64,000 nt of DNA from Prevotella sp. CAG:1320 (GTDB taxonomy: Bacteria; Bacteroidota; Bacteroidia; Bacteroidales; Bacteroidaceae): assembly GCA_000435635.1 (NCBI GenBank), contig FR882115.1, positions 22,190-86,189 of the forward strand. The letters are read 5' to 3'. Position numbers and translations under genes: made by a program. Positions 43,965 through 52,138 of this stretch are shown here, one piece after another. The notes under the pieces were generated by a model. The model was not told where the DNA came from. It made no database searches and saw only the letters and a list, made by a program, of their open reading frames with translations. The number at the start of each line of letters is the position of its first letter. Position 1 is the first letter of the stretch.

Positions 43965-43996
43965 GCAAAGATACGGCGTTTCCCCATTATATGCAA
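43965..43996 (-). promoter_or_regulatory. Consensus promoter of the micro-ORF transcript
   Basis: On the minus strand TTTG, 20 bases, TATCTTTGC: one of the best promoter matches in the window, reading into 43946-43687. Confidence 0.8.
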
Positions 43997-44088
43997 ACTT
44001 CATGCCATAAAAAGCACCATGCGAGCCACATTTCTTGACGCATATCAAAAAAACGCAGCCCGCACGGGGATATATTGAAAAAATACGT

Positions 44089-45546
44089 TTACTGCTCTGG
44101 GAGGTCGTTGACTCCAGGCAGATTAAACTGGTAACTATTGTCGAATACCTTGCGCACCTTGTTGATTTCCACGAAGGTAGTGCCTCCGCCCTCACCGAAG
44201 CTACCGCTCAGGTAGGCTATGCTGTCGTCTAGTTGCAGGTATCCCTTCTGCCGCAACATGCGCACCGCCGCCATGAAGACTTGTTGGTTGGAGATATGCT
44301 TCTTTTGGTAGATGGGTATCACGCCATAGGAGAGGTTGAGAAAACGCTGCGTCTTCTCCCTGTAACAAATGGCCAAGATGGGCGTGGGGCCACGGAAGCT
44401 GGCCAACACGCGGGCAGTCTCGCCAGAATCACTGTCGGTGATGATGCCCTTCACGCCCAACTTGCGGGTACTGTCAATAGCCGCGTGGGCGAGAAACTCC
44501 CTCTGCGTGATGGCGCGGTCGGCGGAAAGTTGCACGTCGAGGGCTGCCGTACGGTCTTTCTCCGCTTGCTCGGCTATGCGAGCCATGGTCTGCACGGCCT
44601 CCACGGGATACTTTCCGCTAGCGGTCTCACCGCTCAGCATGAGCGCATCCGTGCGATAAAAGATGGCGTTGGCAATATCTGTCACCTCCGCGCGGGTGGG
44701 ACGTGGGTTATTTATCATGGTGTGGAGCATCTGGGTAGCCACGATGACAGGCTTCTTCTTGGCGATGCAACTTGCGATGATGCGTCGTTGGATACCGGGA
44801 ATGCGCTCTATGGGCACCTCGATGCCGAGATCGCCGCGGGCCACCATCACTCCGTAGGAAGCGTCTATGATTTCTTCGATGTTGTCCACTCCCTCCTGGT
44901 TCTCTATCTTGGAAATAATCTTGATGTCGGAACCATGCTGGTCCAGGATTTCCTGCACGGCATGCACGTCCGAAGCGTTCCTCACAAATGAATGGGCGAT
45001 GAACTCCACGTCCATTTCTATGGCCAGTTCTATGTTGTGCTTGTCTTTCTCGGTGAGCGCTGGCAAGTCTATATGCTCCCCAGGCACGTTGACGCTCTTG
45101 CGCGCCCCCAGCGTGCCCTCGTTCTCCACCCTGGCTATAAGCATGGGACCCGTATTCTCGATGACCTTCATGTCCAGTTCGCCGTCATCGAAAAGGATGT
45201 CGTCACCCACCTTCACGTCATCGGTGATATTGGGATAAGACACATTGATAATGTCGTGGGATGTGTCCATGCCGGGGCGGCCGAATATCTTGACCACATC
45301 GCCCGACTTATAGTGGATAGGCTCCTCTACGTTGGTAGTCCTTATCTCCGGGCCTTTGGTGTCTATCATGATGGCTATGTGGGGAGACACCGCCCTCACA
45401 TTCCTTACGATAGTGCGCATGCCTTCCTCGGTGGCGTGGGCGGTATTGATTCTCACCACGTTCATGCCTGCGAAAAAAAGCTTGCGTATGAACTCCTGCT
45501 CGCATCTTCTGTCGCTAATAGATGCTACAATCTTTGTTTGCTTCAT
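44089..45546 (-). CDS. pyk: Pyruvate kinase
   Basis: Converts phosphoenolpyruvate and ADP to pyruvate and ATP. The 485-aa product has the N-terminal MKQTKIVASISDRRCEQEF, IMIDTKGPEIRT, the active-site region VMVARGDLGIEVP and MLSGETASGKYPVEAVQTM. The C-terminal domain is complete. The start at 45546 is the standard one; a -7 box (TAACTTTGC, 45569-45577) sits upstream, so earlier ATG codons at 45621-45627 lie before the transcript. Confidence 0.97.
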   Translation of the reverse strand: MKQTKIVASISDRRCEQEFIRKLFFAGMNVVRINTAHATEEGMRTIVRNVRAVSPHIAIMIDTKGPEIRTTNVEEPIHYKSGDVVKIFGRPGMDTSHDIINVSYPNITDDVKVGDDILFDDGELDMKVIENTGPMLIARVENEGTLGARKSVNVPGEHIDLPALTEKDKHNIELAIEMDVEFIAHSFVRNASDVHAVQEILDQHGSDIKIISKIENQEGVDNIEEIIDASYGVMVARGDLGIEVPIERIPGIQRRIIASCIAKKKPVIVATQMLHTMINNPRPTRAEVTDIANAIFYRTDALMLSGETASGKYPVEAVQTMARIAEQAEKDRTAALDVQLSADRAITQREFLAHAAIDSTRKLGVKGIITDSDSGETARVLASFRGPTPILAICYREKTQRFLNLSYGVIPIYQKKHISNQQVFMAAVRMLRQKGYLQLDDSIAYLSGSFGEGGGTTFVEINKVRKVFDNSYQFNLPGVNDLPEQ

Positions 45547-45568
45547 GGGCTTAAATACGTTACTTGGC

Positions 45569-45577
45569 GCAAAGTTA
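45569..45577 (-). promoter_or_regulatory. -7 promoter box of pyk
   Basis: TAACTTTGC on the minus strand, 23 bases upstream of pyk. Confidence 0.65.
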
Positions 45578-45639
45578 ATGAAAATCGGGCAAACTTGAAA
45601 ACATTTGCCCGACGATTTCATCCACAAGCGCCAATTAGG

Positions 45640-46275
45640 CTAGATATCGAGGTCGGGAGCCTTTTCCGCTCCTTGGGCCGCCTCAAACTTTGGCATTACG
45701 TCGAAACCGAAAAGATTAGCCAGTATGACAGCGGGCATGCGGCGCACGCTGATGTTATAGGCCTGCACGGCATCGTTGTACTTGCGGCGGGCTTCCTGTA
45801 TGCGATTCTCGGTTCCCTCCACCTGTATCTGCAAGGACTTGTAGTTCTCGCTGGCCTTCAGCTCGGGGTAACGCTCGGCCACCACCATCAGCCTGCCCAG
45901 AGCCGCCGACAGTTCCCCCTGCGCCTCCGTGTATTGGCGCAACTTGTCGGCCGTGAGGTTAGTGGGGTCTATGCTCATTTGCGTGGCCGAGGCGCGCGCT
46001 TGCGTTACCTGCGTGAAAGTCTCCCGCTCATGGGCGGCGTATGATTTCACTATCTTGGCCAATTGGGGCAACAGGTCGGCCCTGCGCTGATAAGCTGTCT
46101 GCACGTTGGAAAGCTCCGTATAGGCCACTTCCTGCTTCTTGACGAAGCCATTGTAACCCGAGACGCCCCAGAACACGAGCACCACGAGAACGGCAAGCAA
46201 CACCCAAAGCCATGTCTTTCCGCCAGTCTTGCGGCGGGAATTGAGGTTTTGAAACCCCTGATTGTAATCATTCAT
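45640..46275 (-). CDS. LemA-family membrane protein
   Basis: A 211-aa protein with one N-terminal membrane helix (WLWVLLAVLVVLVFWGVSGY, residues about 22-42) and a long helical body (VQTAYQRRADLLPQLAKIVKSYAAHERETF, shown in part as the LemA signature around residue 60-90). LemA proteins have no settled function; they are often paired with TPM/YgcG-type proteins, as here, 28 bases downstream of that gene. Confidence 0.93.
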   Translation of the reverse strand: MNDYNQGFQNLNSRRKTGGKTWLWVLLAVLVVLVFWGVSGYNGFVKKQEVAYTELSNVQTAYQRRADLLPQLAKIVKSYAAHERETFTQVTQARASATQMSIDPTNLTADKLRQYTEAQGELSAALGRLMVVAERYPELKASENYKSLQIQVEGTENRIQEARRKYNDAVQAYNISVRRMPAVILANLFGFDVMPKFEAAQGAEKAPDLDI

Positions 46276-46303
46276 ACTATTTGTTGTTTATGGTTTAACC
46301 TTT

Positions 46304-47116
46304 TTACCAACTGCCTCCTGCTCCGCCGCCACCGAAGCTTCCGCCGCCAAACGAGCCTCCCGAGAAACCGCCCCCATGTCCCAACGAACCTCCTCCACCG
46401 AAAATGAAGGGCGGAAACCAATCATCGTCGTGGCGGGAGCGAGAATGGGAAGCTTTGGGCGAGGGCTTCACCACGCCCAATTTCACCAGTATGGTGCGGA
46501 TGAGCATGTAAATGGGTATCGAGAAGAAAAGCAACGTGAGCGCAATGGCAAACACGAGGTCTCCGACGTCGCCGCCTTCATCGATGCTCTTCACGCCTGT
46601 CTTGCCAGTGGATACCTTATTATATAGCGCACGTGCGGTAGCCCATACCGCTTTTCCAGGTTGTCCCTCCCGCATGTATGGCACCACGCAAGCCTGGGCA
46701 ATGTCGTCACAATCCACGTCGGTAAGTTCCGATTCCAAGCCCATACCTGGAGCGATGAAGTAACGTTTATCCTCCACGGCGATAACTACCACCAAGCCCC
46801 TGCGTGTCTCCTTGTCACCCACTCCAAGGCGGTTACCTAAGTCTTGCGCCATGCGAAAAGCGTCACCATCTTTCACCCTATTGACAATCACGAAGAGCGA
46901 CTGCACGCCCTTGTCCCGCTCCAGCCGTCCGAGATAGTAATCCGCGGAATCTCGCTCGGCAGGCTTGAGCAATCCGTCAGGGTCAGAAACATATCTGGTG
47001 CTATTTCGCAAATAAGGGATAGGCACATCGCTGGCCTGCCACTCCCGTTGAGCGGGAAGCTGGGCGGCATAAGCCCATAAACAAATGAGAACCAAGAATA
47101 TGCGCAACGGGAACAT
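46304..47116 (-). CDS. TPM-domain (YgcG-like) exported protein
   Basis: A 270-aa protein with signal peptide MFPLRIFLVLICLWAYAAQ, a TPM domain (about residues 35-185: YVSDPDGLLKPAERDSADYYL, then RGLVVVIAVEDKRYFIAPGMGLE), one membrane helix near 205-225 and a Gly/Ser-rich tail ending GGGGAGGSW. Some TPM proteins act as membrane-associated phosphatases or in photosystem repair; the role here is unknown. Starts further upstream are possible (47152, 47182), but the signal peptide favours 47116. Followed by lemA. Confidence 0.88.
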   Translation of the reverse strand: MFPLRIFLVLICLWAYAAQLPAQREWQASDVPIPYLRNSTRYVSDPDGLLKPAERDSADYYLGRLERDKGVQSLFVIVNRVKDGDAFRMAQDLGNRLGVGDKETRRGLVVVIAVEDKRYFIAPGMGLESELTDVDCDDIAQACVVPYMREGQPGKAVWATARALYNKVSTGKTGVKSIDEGGDVGDLVFAIALTLLFFSIPIYMLIRTILVKLGVVKPSPKASHSRSRHDDDWFPPFIFGGGGSLGHGGGFSGGSFGGGSFGGGGAGGSW

Positions 47117-47206
47117 GGAAAGCGAGAAGTCTATCGCACAACTTCTCATTGGCATCTCGGAACGGAAAAGCCTATCGGGCATTTGCGTGAAATAAAAGTC
47201 CATAGC

Positions 47207-47238
47207 GCGAAAATACACAATAAAAACCTAATTTACAA
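47207..47238 (-). promoter_or_regulatory. Promoter of the TPM-lemA operon (TTCGC variant)
   Basis: On the minus strand TTTG, 20 bases, TATTTTCGC. Correct spacing supports TAnnTTCGC as a working -7 box. Confidence 0.65.
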
Positions 47239-47301
47239 ATACTTAGCGTGATATTTTTTGAAAAAAACAAGTGAACTTTTTCTTTATTCGATAAAATTTT
47301 G

Positions 47302-47310
47302 TACCTTTGC
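47302..47310 (+). promoter_or_regulatory. -7 promoter box of the HU gene
   Basis: TACCTTTGC, 44 bases upstream of the HU start. The region 47117-47353 is a divergent promoter region. Confidence 0.7.
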
Positions 47311-47353
47311 ACACCGAAATTCAATATACGAATCCAAAAACTAGCAGAGAGAC

Positions 47354-47665
47354 ATGACAAAAGCAGACCTCATCAAGGAAATTTGTGAAGCCACTGGCTT
47401 AACAAAAACGGAAGTGAGCGCAGTGGTTGAATCATTCATGACATGCGTCAAGAGCAGCCTGCTGGAAAGGAGGGAGAGCGTACACTTGAGGGGCTTCGGC
47501 AGCTTCATGCTGAAACACAGAGCCGTAAAGACCGCCAGAAACATCTCCAAGAACACCACCTTGGTGCTGGGAGCGCATGACAGGCCTTACTTCAAGCCAG
47601 CAAAGGAATTCATGGAAAAAGTAAGGGAGGAAACCTTGGAGGAAATTCCCGCGCAAGCGGAATAA
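47354..47665 (+). CDS. HU-family DNA-binding protein
   Basis: A 103-aa histone-like nucleoid protein. MTKADLIKEICEATGLTKTE opens the helical dimerisation part; RRESVHLRGFGSFMLKHRAVKTARN is the HU/IHF arm region. It lacks the GRNP of canonical HU (ARNISKNT instead), as in Bacteroidetes paralogues, and has an acidic C-terminal tail (EETLEEIPAQAE). Probably co-transcribed with the small basic peptide gene downstream. Confidence 0.94.
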   Translation: MTKADLIKEICEATGLTKTEVSAVVESFMTCVKSSLLERRESVHLRGFGSFMLKHRAVKTARNISKNTTLVLGAHDRPYFKPAKEFMEKVREETLEEIPAQAE

Positions 47666-47740
47666 CCAATCCTCAAGCGGAAACGCTTCTTTAGAAGACA
47701 TCAAATTAGATAATACAATAACAGATTAAAATTTAAGACT

Positions 47741-47830
47741 ATGCCTAACGGAAAGAAGAAGAAGGGCCACAAGATGGCCACCCACAAGCGTAAGAAGAGA
47801 TTACGTAAGAACAGACACAAGAGCAAGTAA
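47741..47830 (+). CDS. 29-aa basic AURKAIP1/COX24-type peptide (ribosome-associated)
   Basis: Starts MPNGKKKKGHKMATHKRKKR and ends RKNRHKSK; over half Lys/Arg/His. This matches the short AURKAIP1/COX24-domain proteins annotated throughout Bacteroidetes, probably a small-subunit ribosomal protein. It lies between the HU gene and RNase G, the usual neighbourhood. The reading frame is short but the sequence is characteristic. Confidence 0.88.
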   Translation: MPNGKKKKGHKMATHKRKKRLRKNRHKSK

Positions 47831-47935
47831 GCTTATTGCTGGCTCGCGCCGTCTAAGAAAAAATTGAGAGGGGGTATGTCAACTGGGAAAAAGTGTTGGC
47901 ATGCCCTTTTTTCGAATAAGAAAGGAAAGTAAGCA

Positions 47936-49522
47936 ATGACTAGCGAACTCATCATCGATGTCCAGCAGAAAAACATCTCCATCGCGCTGCTAGAAGACAA
48001 GCAGCTGGTGGAGTACCAGAACGAGGCCCGGGAAGCTTCGTTCAGCGTGGGCAACATCTACATCGCGAAGGTAAAAAAACTCATGCCAGGCCTAAACGCC
48101 TGTTTCGTGGATGTGGGATTTGAGCGGGATGCTTTCTTACACTACCAAGACCTGGGCAGCCACTTCCCTTCTTACCAAAAATACCTGAAGCAGGTACTAA
48201 GCGACCGCAAGAAACTCTATCCATTCACCAAAGCCAGCAAATTGCCAGACTTGGACAAAGAAGGCAGCGTACAGAATGTTTTGAAGCCTGGCCAAGAAGT
48301 GCTGGTGCAAATCGTAAAGGAGCCTATATCCACCAAAGGGCCAAGACTGACGGGAGAGCTCTCTTTCGCCGGACGGTTTTTGGTGCTCATACCTTTCGGC
48401 GCCAAGGTGTCCGTATCCTCTAAAATCAAGAGCGGAGAGGAGAGGGCGAGGCTTAAGCACCTCATACAGAGCATAAAGCCCGAGAACTGCGGCGTGATTG
48501 TGCGCACCGTGGCGGAAGGAAAAAGAGTGGCGGAACTGGATGCCGAATTGAAGGTGCTTACCCAACGCTGGGTGTCTACGCTGGAAAAGACACAAAAGGC
48601 ACAGACTTTACCCAAGACCGTTTTTGAGGAAACGGGAAGAGCCGTAGCCATGATCAGAGACCTCTTCAACCCCACTTACGAGAATGTCTATATCAACAAC
48701 GAAGAGGTGAAAGAGGAAGTAAAGCACTATATATCGCTCATAGCTCCCGAAAGGGTCGGTGTCGTGAAATTGTACACTGGCAAGGTTCCCATCTTCGACA
48801 ACTTCAACGTCACGAAACAAATCAAGGCCTCTTTCGGACGCACCGTGAACTACAAACATGGCGCTTACCTCATCATTGAACACACAGAGGCTCTACATGT
48901 AGTTGACGTGAACAGCGGCAACAGAACGAGGGTGAACGGACAGGAAGCCAACGCGTTAGACGTGAACCTGGGCGCGGCCGACGAGTTGGCAAGGCAATTG
49001 AGACTAAGGGACATGGGCGGCATCATCGTGGTAGACTTCATAGACATGAGCCTGGCAGAGGACAGGCAAATGCTCTACGAACGTATGTGCAAGAACATGC
49101 AGAAAGACCGCGCCAAGCACAATATACTCCCCTTAAGCAAATTTGGCCTGATGCAAATCACGCGACAAAGGGTAAGGCCCGCCATGGACGTGAACGTGGA
49201 TGAGACTTGTCCCACTTGCTTCGGCAGCGGAAAAATAAAATCAAGCATCCTGTTTACAGACCAACTGGAAAGGAAGATAGACCGTTTGGTCAACAAGATA
49301 GGCATTAAAAGATTTGACCTCTACGTCAATCCTTACGTAGCGGCTTATATCAACAAGGGGTTCATCTCGCTCCACCGGAAGTGGCAGCTCAAGTACGGAT
49401 TTGGCATCAGGGTGATACCCTCACAGAAACTGGCCTTCTTGCAATACGAGTTCTATGACAAGAACAACGAATACATTGACATGCAAGAAGAACAAGAAAC
49501 CAAGCAACAACAGCACTCATAA
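47936..49522 (+). CDS. rng: Ribonuclease E/G family protein (RNase G)
   Basis: An endoribonuclease of rRNA processing and mRNA decay. The 528-aa product has an N-terminal S1 domain (GNIYIAKVKKLMPGLNACFVDVG), the RNase H-like region and DNase I-like catalytic region (VVDVNSGNRTRVNG, GGIIVVDFIDM) with Mg-binding Asp residues, and the zinc-link Cys pair CPTCFGSGK. It lacks the long C-terminal scaffold of RNase E. A terminator shared with the convergent DUF3127 gene follows. Confidence 0.96.
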   Translation: MTSELIIDVQQKNISIALLEDKQLVEYQNEAREASFSVGNIYIAKVKKLMPGLNACFVDVGFERDAFLHYQDLGSHFPSYQKYLKQVLSDRKKLYPFTKASKLPDLDKEGSVQNVLKPGQEVLVQIVKEPISTKGPRLTGELSFAGRFLVLIPFGAKVSVSSKIKSGEERARLKHLIQSIKPENCGVIVRTVAEGKRVAELDAELKVLTQRWVSTLEKTQKAQTLPKTVFEETGRAVAMIRDLFNPTYENVYINNEEVKEEVKHYISLIAPERVGVVKLYTGKVPIFDNFNVTKQIKASFGRTVNYKHGAYLIIEHTEALHVVDVNSGNRTRVNGQEANALDVNLGAADELARQLRLRDMGGIIVVDFIDMSLAEDRQMLYERMCKNMQKDRAKHNILPLSKFGLMQITRQRVRPAMDVNVDETCPTCFGSGKIKSSILFTDQLERKIDRLVNKIGIKRFDLYVNPYVAAYINKGFISLHRKWQLKYGFGIRVIPSQKLAFLQYEFYDKNNEYIDMQEEQETKQQQHS

Positions 49523-49527
49523 CAATC

Positions 49528-49556
49528 CGGGCTTCCATTCTGATGATGGAAGCCCG
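49528..49556. terminator. Bidirectional terminator between rng and the DUF3127 gene
   Basis: Stem CGGGCTTCCAT / ATGGAAGCCCG with a seven-base loop, then TGATGTTTTT on the plus strand. Confidence 0.8.
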
Positions 49557-49564
49557 TGATGTTT

Positions 49565-50002
49565 TTAGAAAGGCAAATCGTCCGCGCTGTCTTCCTGGGA
49601 AGGAGCGGGAGCGACAGGAGCGGCTGGCTGAACGGGGGACTGCGCTGGAGCAGCTCCATAAGCAGCGGGAGATTGCGGGGGGAAGGGCATTGCTCCAGGT
49701 TGTGCGCCATATGCGGCAGCCTGCGCCGCGGCAGGGTCTACATGGACCACATTCCACGCACGCACACTGTTGTACCACCTTCCTTGATATTCATGGGCAC
49801 TGATGTCGAAAGACACACTCACTTCATCACCCAACTTGATATTGAACTGCGCGAGGCGATCTGCTCCAAACACGTCAAACGCCATTTGCTTGGGATATTG
49901 GTCATGGGTCTCTATAACAAACGTCTGGGCCTTCCACTCTCCTCTTTGAGAGACGCCGCTTCTTTCAGGCAAAACGACGATGATTTTTCCTTGTAATTCC
50001 AT
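49565..50002 (-). CDS. DUF3127 protein with an SSB-like acidic C-terminal tip
   Basis: A 145-aa protein. Residues 1-90 form a DUF3127 domain (MELQGKIIVVLPERSGVSQRG, then EYQGRWYNSVRAW) that looks like an OB fold. Residues 90-135 are a disordered Ala/Pro/Gln linker, and the last residues EDSADDLPF closely resemble the acidic tip DDDIPF by which SSB recruits repair and replication proteins. It is divergent from dnaN. DNA binding is inferred. A possible TACTTTCGC box lies at 50033-50041 on the minus strand. Confidence 0.88.
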   Translation of the reverse strand: MELQGKIIVVLPERSGVSQRGEWKAQTFVIETHDQYPKQMAFDVFGADRLAQFNIKLGDEVSVSFDISAHEYQGRWYNSVRAWNVVHVDPAAAQAAAYGAQPGAMPFPPQSPAAYGAAPAQSPVQPAAPVAPAPSQEDSADDLPF

Positions 50003-50080
50003 GGGTCTTTGTTTAAACTTTCAAAATACTTTGCGAAAGTAATAAATTAGTCTCAAAAAAACGAAAGTTTTACTCTTTTT

Positions 50081-50112
50081 TTGTTGATGCGAAATTATTT
50101 TCGTATTTTTGT
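50081..50112 (+). promoter_or_regulatory. Promoter of the dnaN operon
   Basis: TTG, 20 bases, TATTTTTGT; 41 bases upstream of dnaN. It places upstream in-frame ATG codons (50081, 50087) before the transcript. Confidence 0.7.
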
Positions 50113-50152
50113 GGCCATAAACACATCAACCATATCTAAACAATACATAAAC

Positions 50153-51277
50153 ATGAAATTTACCGTTTCCAGCTCGGCCGTGAGCAGCCGGCTTAACACG
50201 CTTTCCAAAGTCATCGCAGGCAAGAACTCATTGCCCATACTGGACTGCTTTCTCTTCCAAGTAAGCAACAATCAACTGACCATAACCGCTAGCGACAGCA
50301 GTAATATGATGCAAGCCATCGTGGAATTGACCGAGTGTGACGGAGAGGGAGAGTTCGCCCTTCCCCATCGCACCATGCTGGATGCCATGAAGGAATTGCC
50401 AGAGCAACCCTTGAATTTCGAGGTAGACATGGACACCATGGCCATGAAGGTTAATTACCAAAATGGAATGTATAACTTCACCGCCCAAAGAGCTGACGAA
50501 TACCCACGCCCACAACACGTGAGCGACGCCGCCTCCACCATCACCCTTTCTTCCCAGATACTGATAGACAATATCAACCGTTCTCTTTTCGCCACCGCCA
50601 ATGATGAATTGCGCCCCGTGATGAATGGTATATACTTTGACTTCACGCCCGATTCTCTCACCATGGTTGCCAGTGACGGACACAAACTGGTACGCTGCCA
50701 AGATTTCACCATAAAGAGCGAGGTGCCCACGGCATTCATCATGCCAAAGAAACCCGCCATGTTGTTACGCAACACGCTGGATAAGGACGGCGGTGATGTG
50801 GAAGTACGCTTTGATGACCGTGGAGCGGAGTTGAAATACGAAGGAGGGCAACTGAGTTGCCGCCTCATAGAAGGCCGTTATCCCAACTATAACTCCGTCA
50901 TTCCAGAGAACAATCCCAATAGCGCCACCATCGACAGAGCCTCCCTCGCCAGTGCCTTGAGACGCGTGTTGCCTTTTGCCGACGAGAGCAGCCAGCTGAT
51001 AAGATTCCACCTGGAACAAGGAAGGATTGAATTATCCTCTGAAGACATTCAATTCGCCACCGCCGCCAAGGAGCAACTCGCCTGCGACTACCAGGGACAC
51101 CCCATGAGCATCGGCTTCAAGGGAGGAACGCTACAGGAAGTACTTGCCAACCTGGAGGGCGAACAGATTATCATGCAACTGGCGGATCCCAGCCGCGCTG
51201 GCATCATCATTCCCGCACAGCAACCGGAAAACGAGGACATCCTGATGCTTATCATGCCCATGTTGCTTAACGACTAA
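50153..51277 (+). CDS. dnaN: DNA polymerase III sliding clamp (beta subunit)
   Basis: The ring-shaped processivity clamp. The 374-aa product has three clamp domains; MKFTVSSSAVSSRLNTLSKVI opens the first, NGIYFDF and ASDGHKLVRC lie in the second, and the C-terminus ends LLIMPMLLND. The start at 50153 is standard and follows the promoter. It leads the operon dnaN-exonuclease-coaBC-DUF4835-recN-TPR. Confidence 0.98.
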   Translation: MKFTVSSSAVSSRLNTLSKVIAGKNSLPILDCFLFQVSNNQLTITASDSSNMMQAIVELTECDGEGEFALPHRTMLDAMKELPEQPLNFEVDMDTMAMKVNYQNGMYNFTAQRADEYPRPQHVSDAASTITLSSQILIDNINRSLFATANDELRPVMNGIYFDFTPDSLTMVASDGHKLVRCQDFTIKSEVPTAFIMPKKPAMLLRNTLDKDGGDVEVRFDDRGAELKYEGGQLSCRLIEGRYPNYNSVIPENNPNSATIDRASLASALRRVLPFADESSQLIRFHLEQGRIELSSEDIQFATAAKEQLACDYQGHPMSIGFKGGTLQEVLANLEGEQIIMQLADPSRAGIIIPAQQPENEDILMLIMPMLLND

Positions 51278-51283
51278 CGCAAG

Positions 51284-52138
51284 ATGAGACTCAACTTAAC
51301 TAAGCCGCTGGTAGTCTTTGACTTGGAAAGCACGGGGCTGGATCTCGTCAATGACCGTATCATACAACTTTCTTATATCAAGGCTTATCCTGACGGAAAG
51401 GAAGAGCGCAAGAACTTATTGATAAACCCAGGGAAGCCCATCCCCGCCGAAGTCAAGAAACTGACCGGCATCACCAATGACGACGTGAAAGACGCGCCCA
51501 CCTTCAAGCAAGTAGCCACAGACTTGGCGAAAACTTTCACAGGTTGCGATTTCGCGGGATACAATTCCAATCACTTTGACATACCTTTATTGGCGGAGGA
51601 ATTCCTACGTGCTGGCATCGACTTCGACTTCTCTCGCTGCCGATTGATAGACGCGCAGACCATATTCTTCAAAATGGAGAAGCGTAACCTAGCCGCGGCC
51701 TACAAATATTATTGCGGCAGGAAGATGGAAGATGATTTCCAAGCCCATAGAGCCGACCAGGACACCGAAGCCACTTACAGGGTACTGCAAGGACAACTGG
51801 ATAAATACGCTCCTGGCATGCAAGAAGAGCCAGATCGCGTAATACACAATGACATGGATGAGCTGGCACGTCTTTCCGTGCAAAACGATAACGTGGATTT
51901 CGCGGGCCGCATCGTATGGCGTCCACTAAAAGACGCCTCGGGCAACGTGTCGCTTGATGACAGCGGCAATCCCCTCAAGCAGGAAGTGTTCAATTTCGGC
52001 AAATACAAGGACATGCCCGTAAGCGAGGTGCTGCGCAAAGACCCAGGTTATTTCAATTGGATACTGAATAGCGACTTCACGTATAACACTAAGCAGGTAT
52101 TGACAAGAATCCGCCTGCGTGACATGGGAAAGAAATGA
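51284..52138 (+). CDS. DnaQ-like 3'-5' exonuclease with ExoX-type C-terminus
   Basis: A 284-aa DEDDh exonuclease. Asp and Glu of motif I are in VVFDLESTGLD, motif II is GYNSNHFDIPLL, and motif III is HRADQDTEATYR. A second region (about 215-284, FGKYKDMPVSEVLRKDPGYFNWIL) resembles the small domain found at the end of exonuclease X-type proteins. Its place after dnaN suggests proofreading or repair next to the clamp. Its stop overlaps the coaBC start (ATGA). Confidence 0.93.
   Translation: MRLNLTKPLVVFDLESTGLDLVNDRIIQLSYIKAYPDGKEERKNLLINPGKPIPAEVKKLTGITNDDVKDAPTFKQVATDLAKTFTGCDFAGYNSNHFDIPLLAEEFLRAGIDFDFSRCRLIDAQTIFFKMEKRNLAAAYKYYCGRKMEDDFQAHRADQDTEATYRVLQGQLDKYAPGMQEEPDRVIHNDMDELARLSVQNDNVDFAGRIVWRPLKDASGNVSLDDSGNPLKQEVFNFGKYKDMPVSEVLRKDPGYFNWILNSDFTYNTKQVLTRIRLRDMGKK

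Noticed and set aside
49543..49996. Plus-strand frames of 86 and 146 codons after rng
   Set aside because: Antisense to the DUF3127 gene, whose domain and acidic tip are recognisable.
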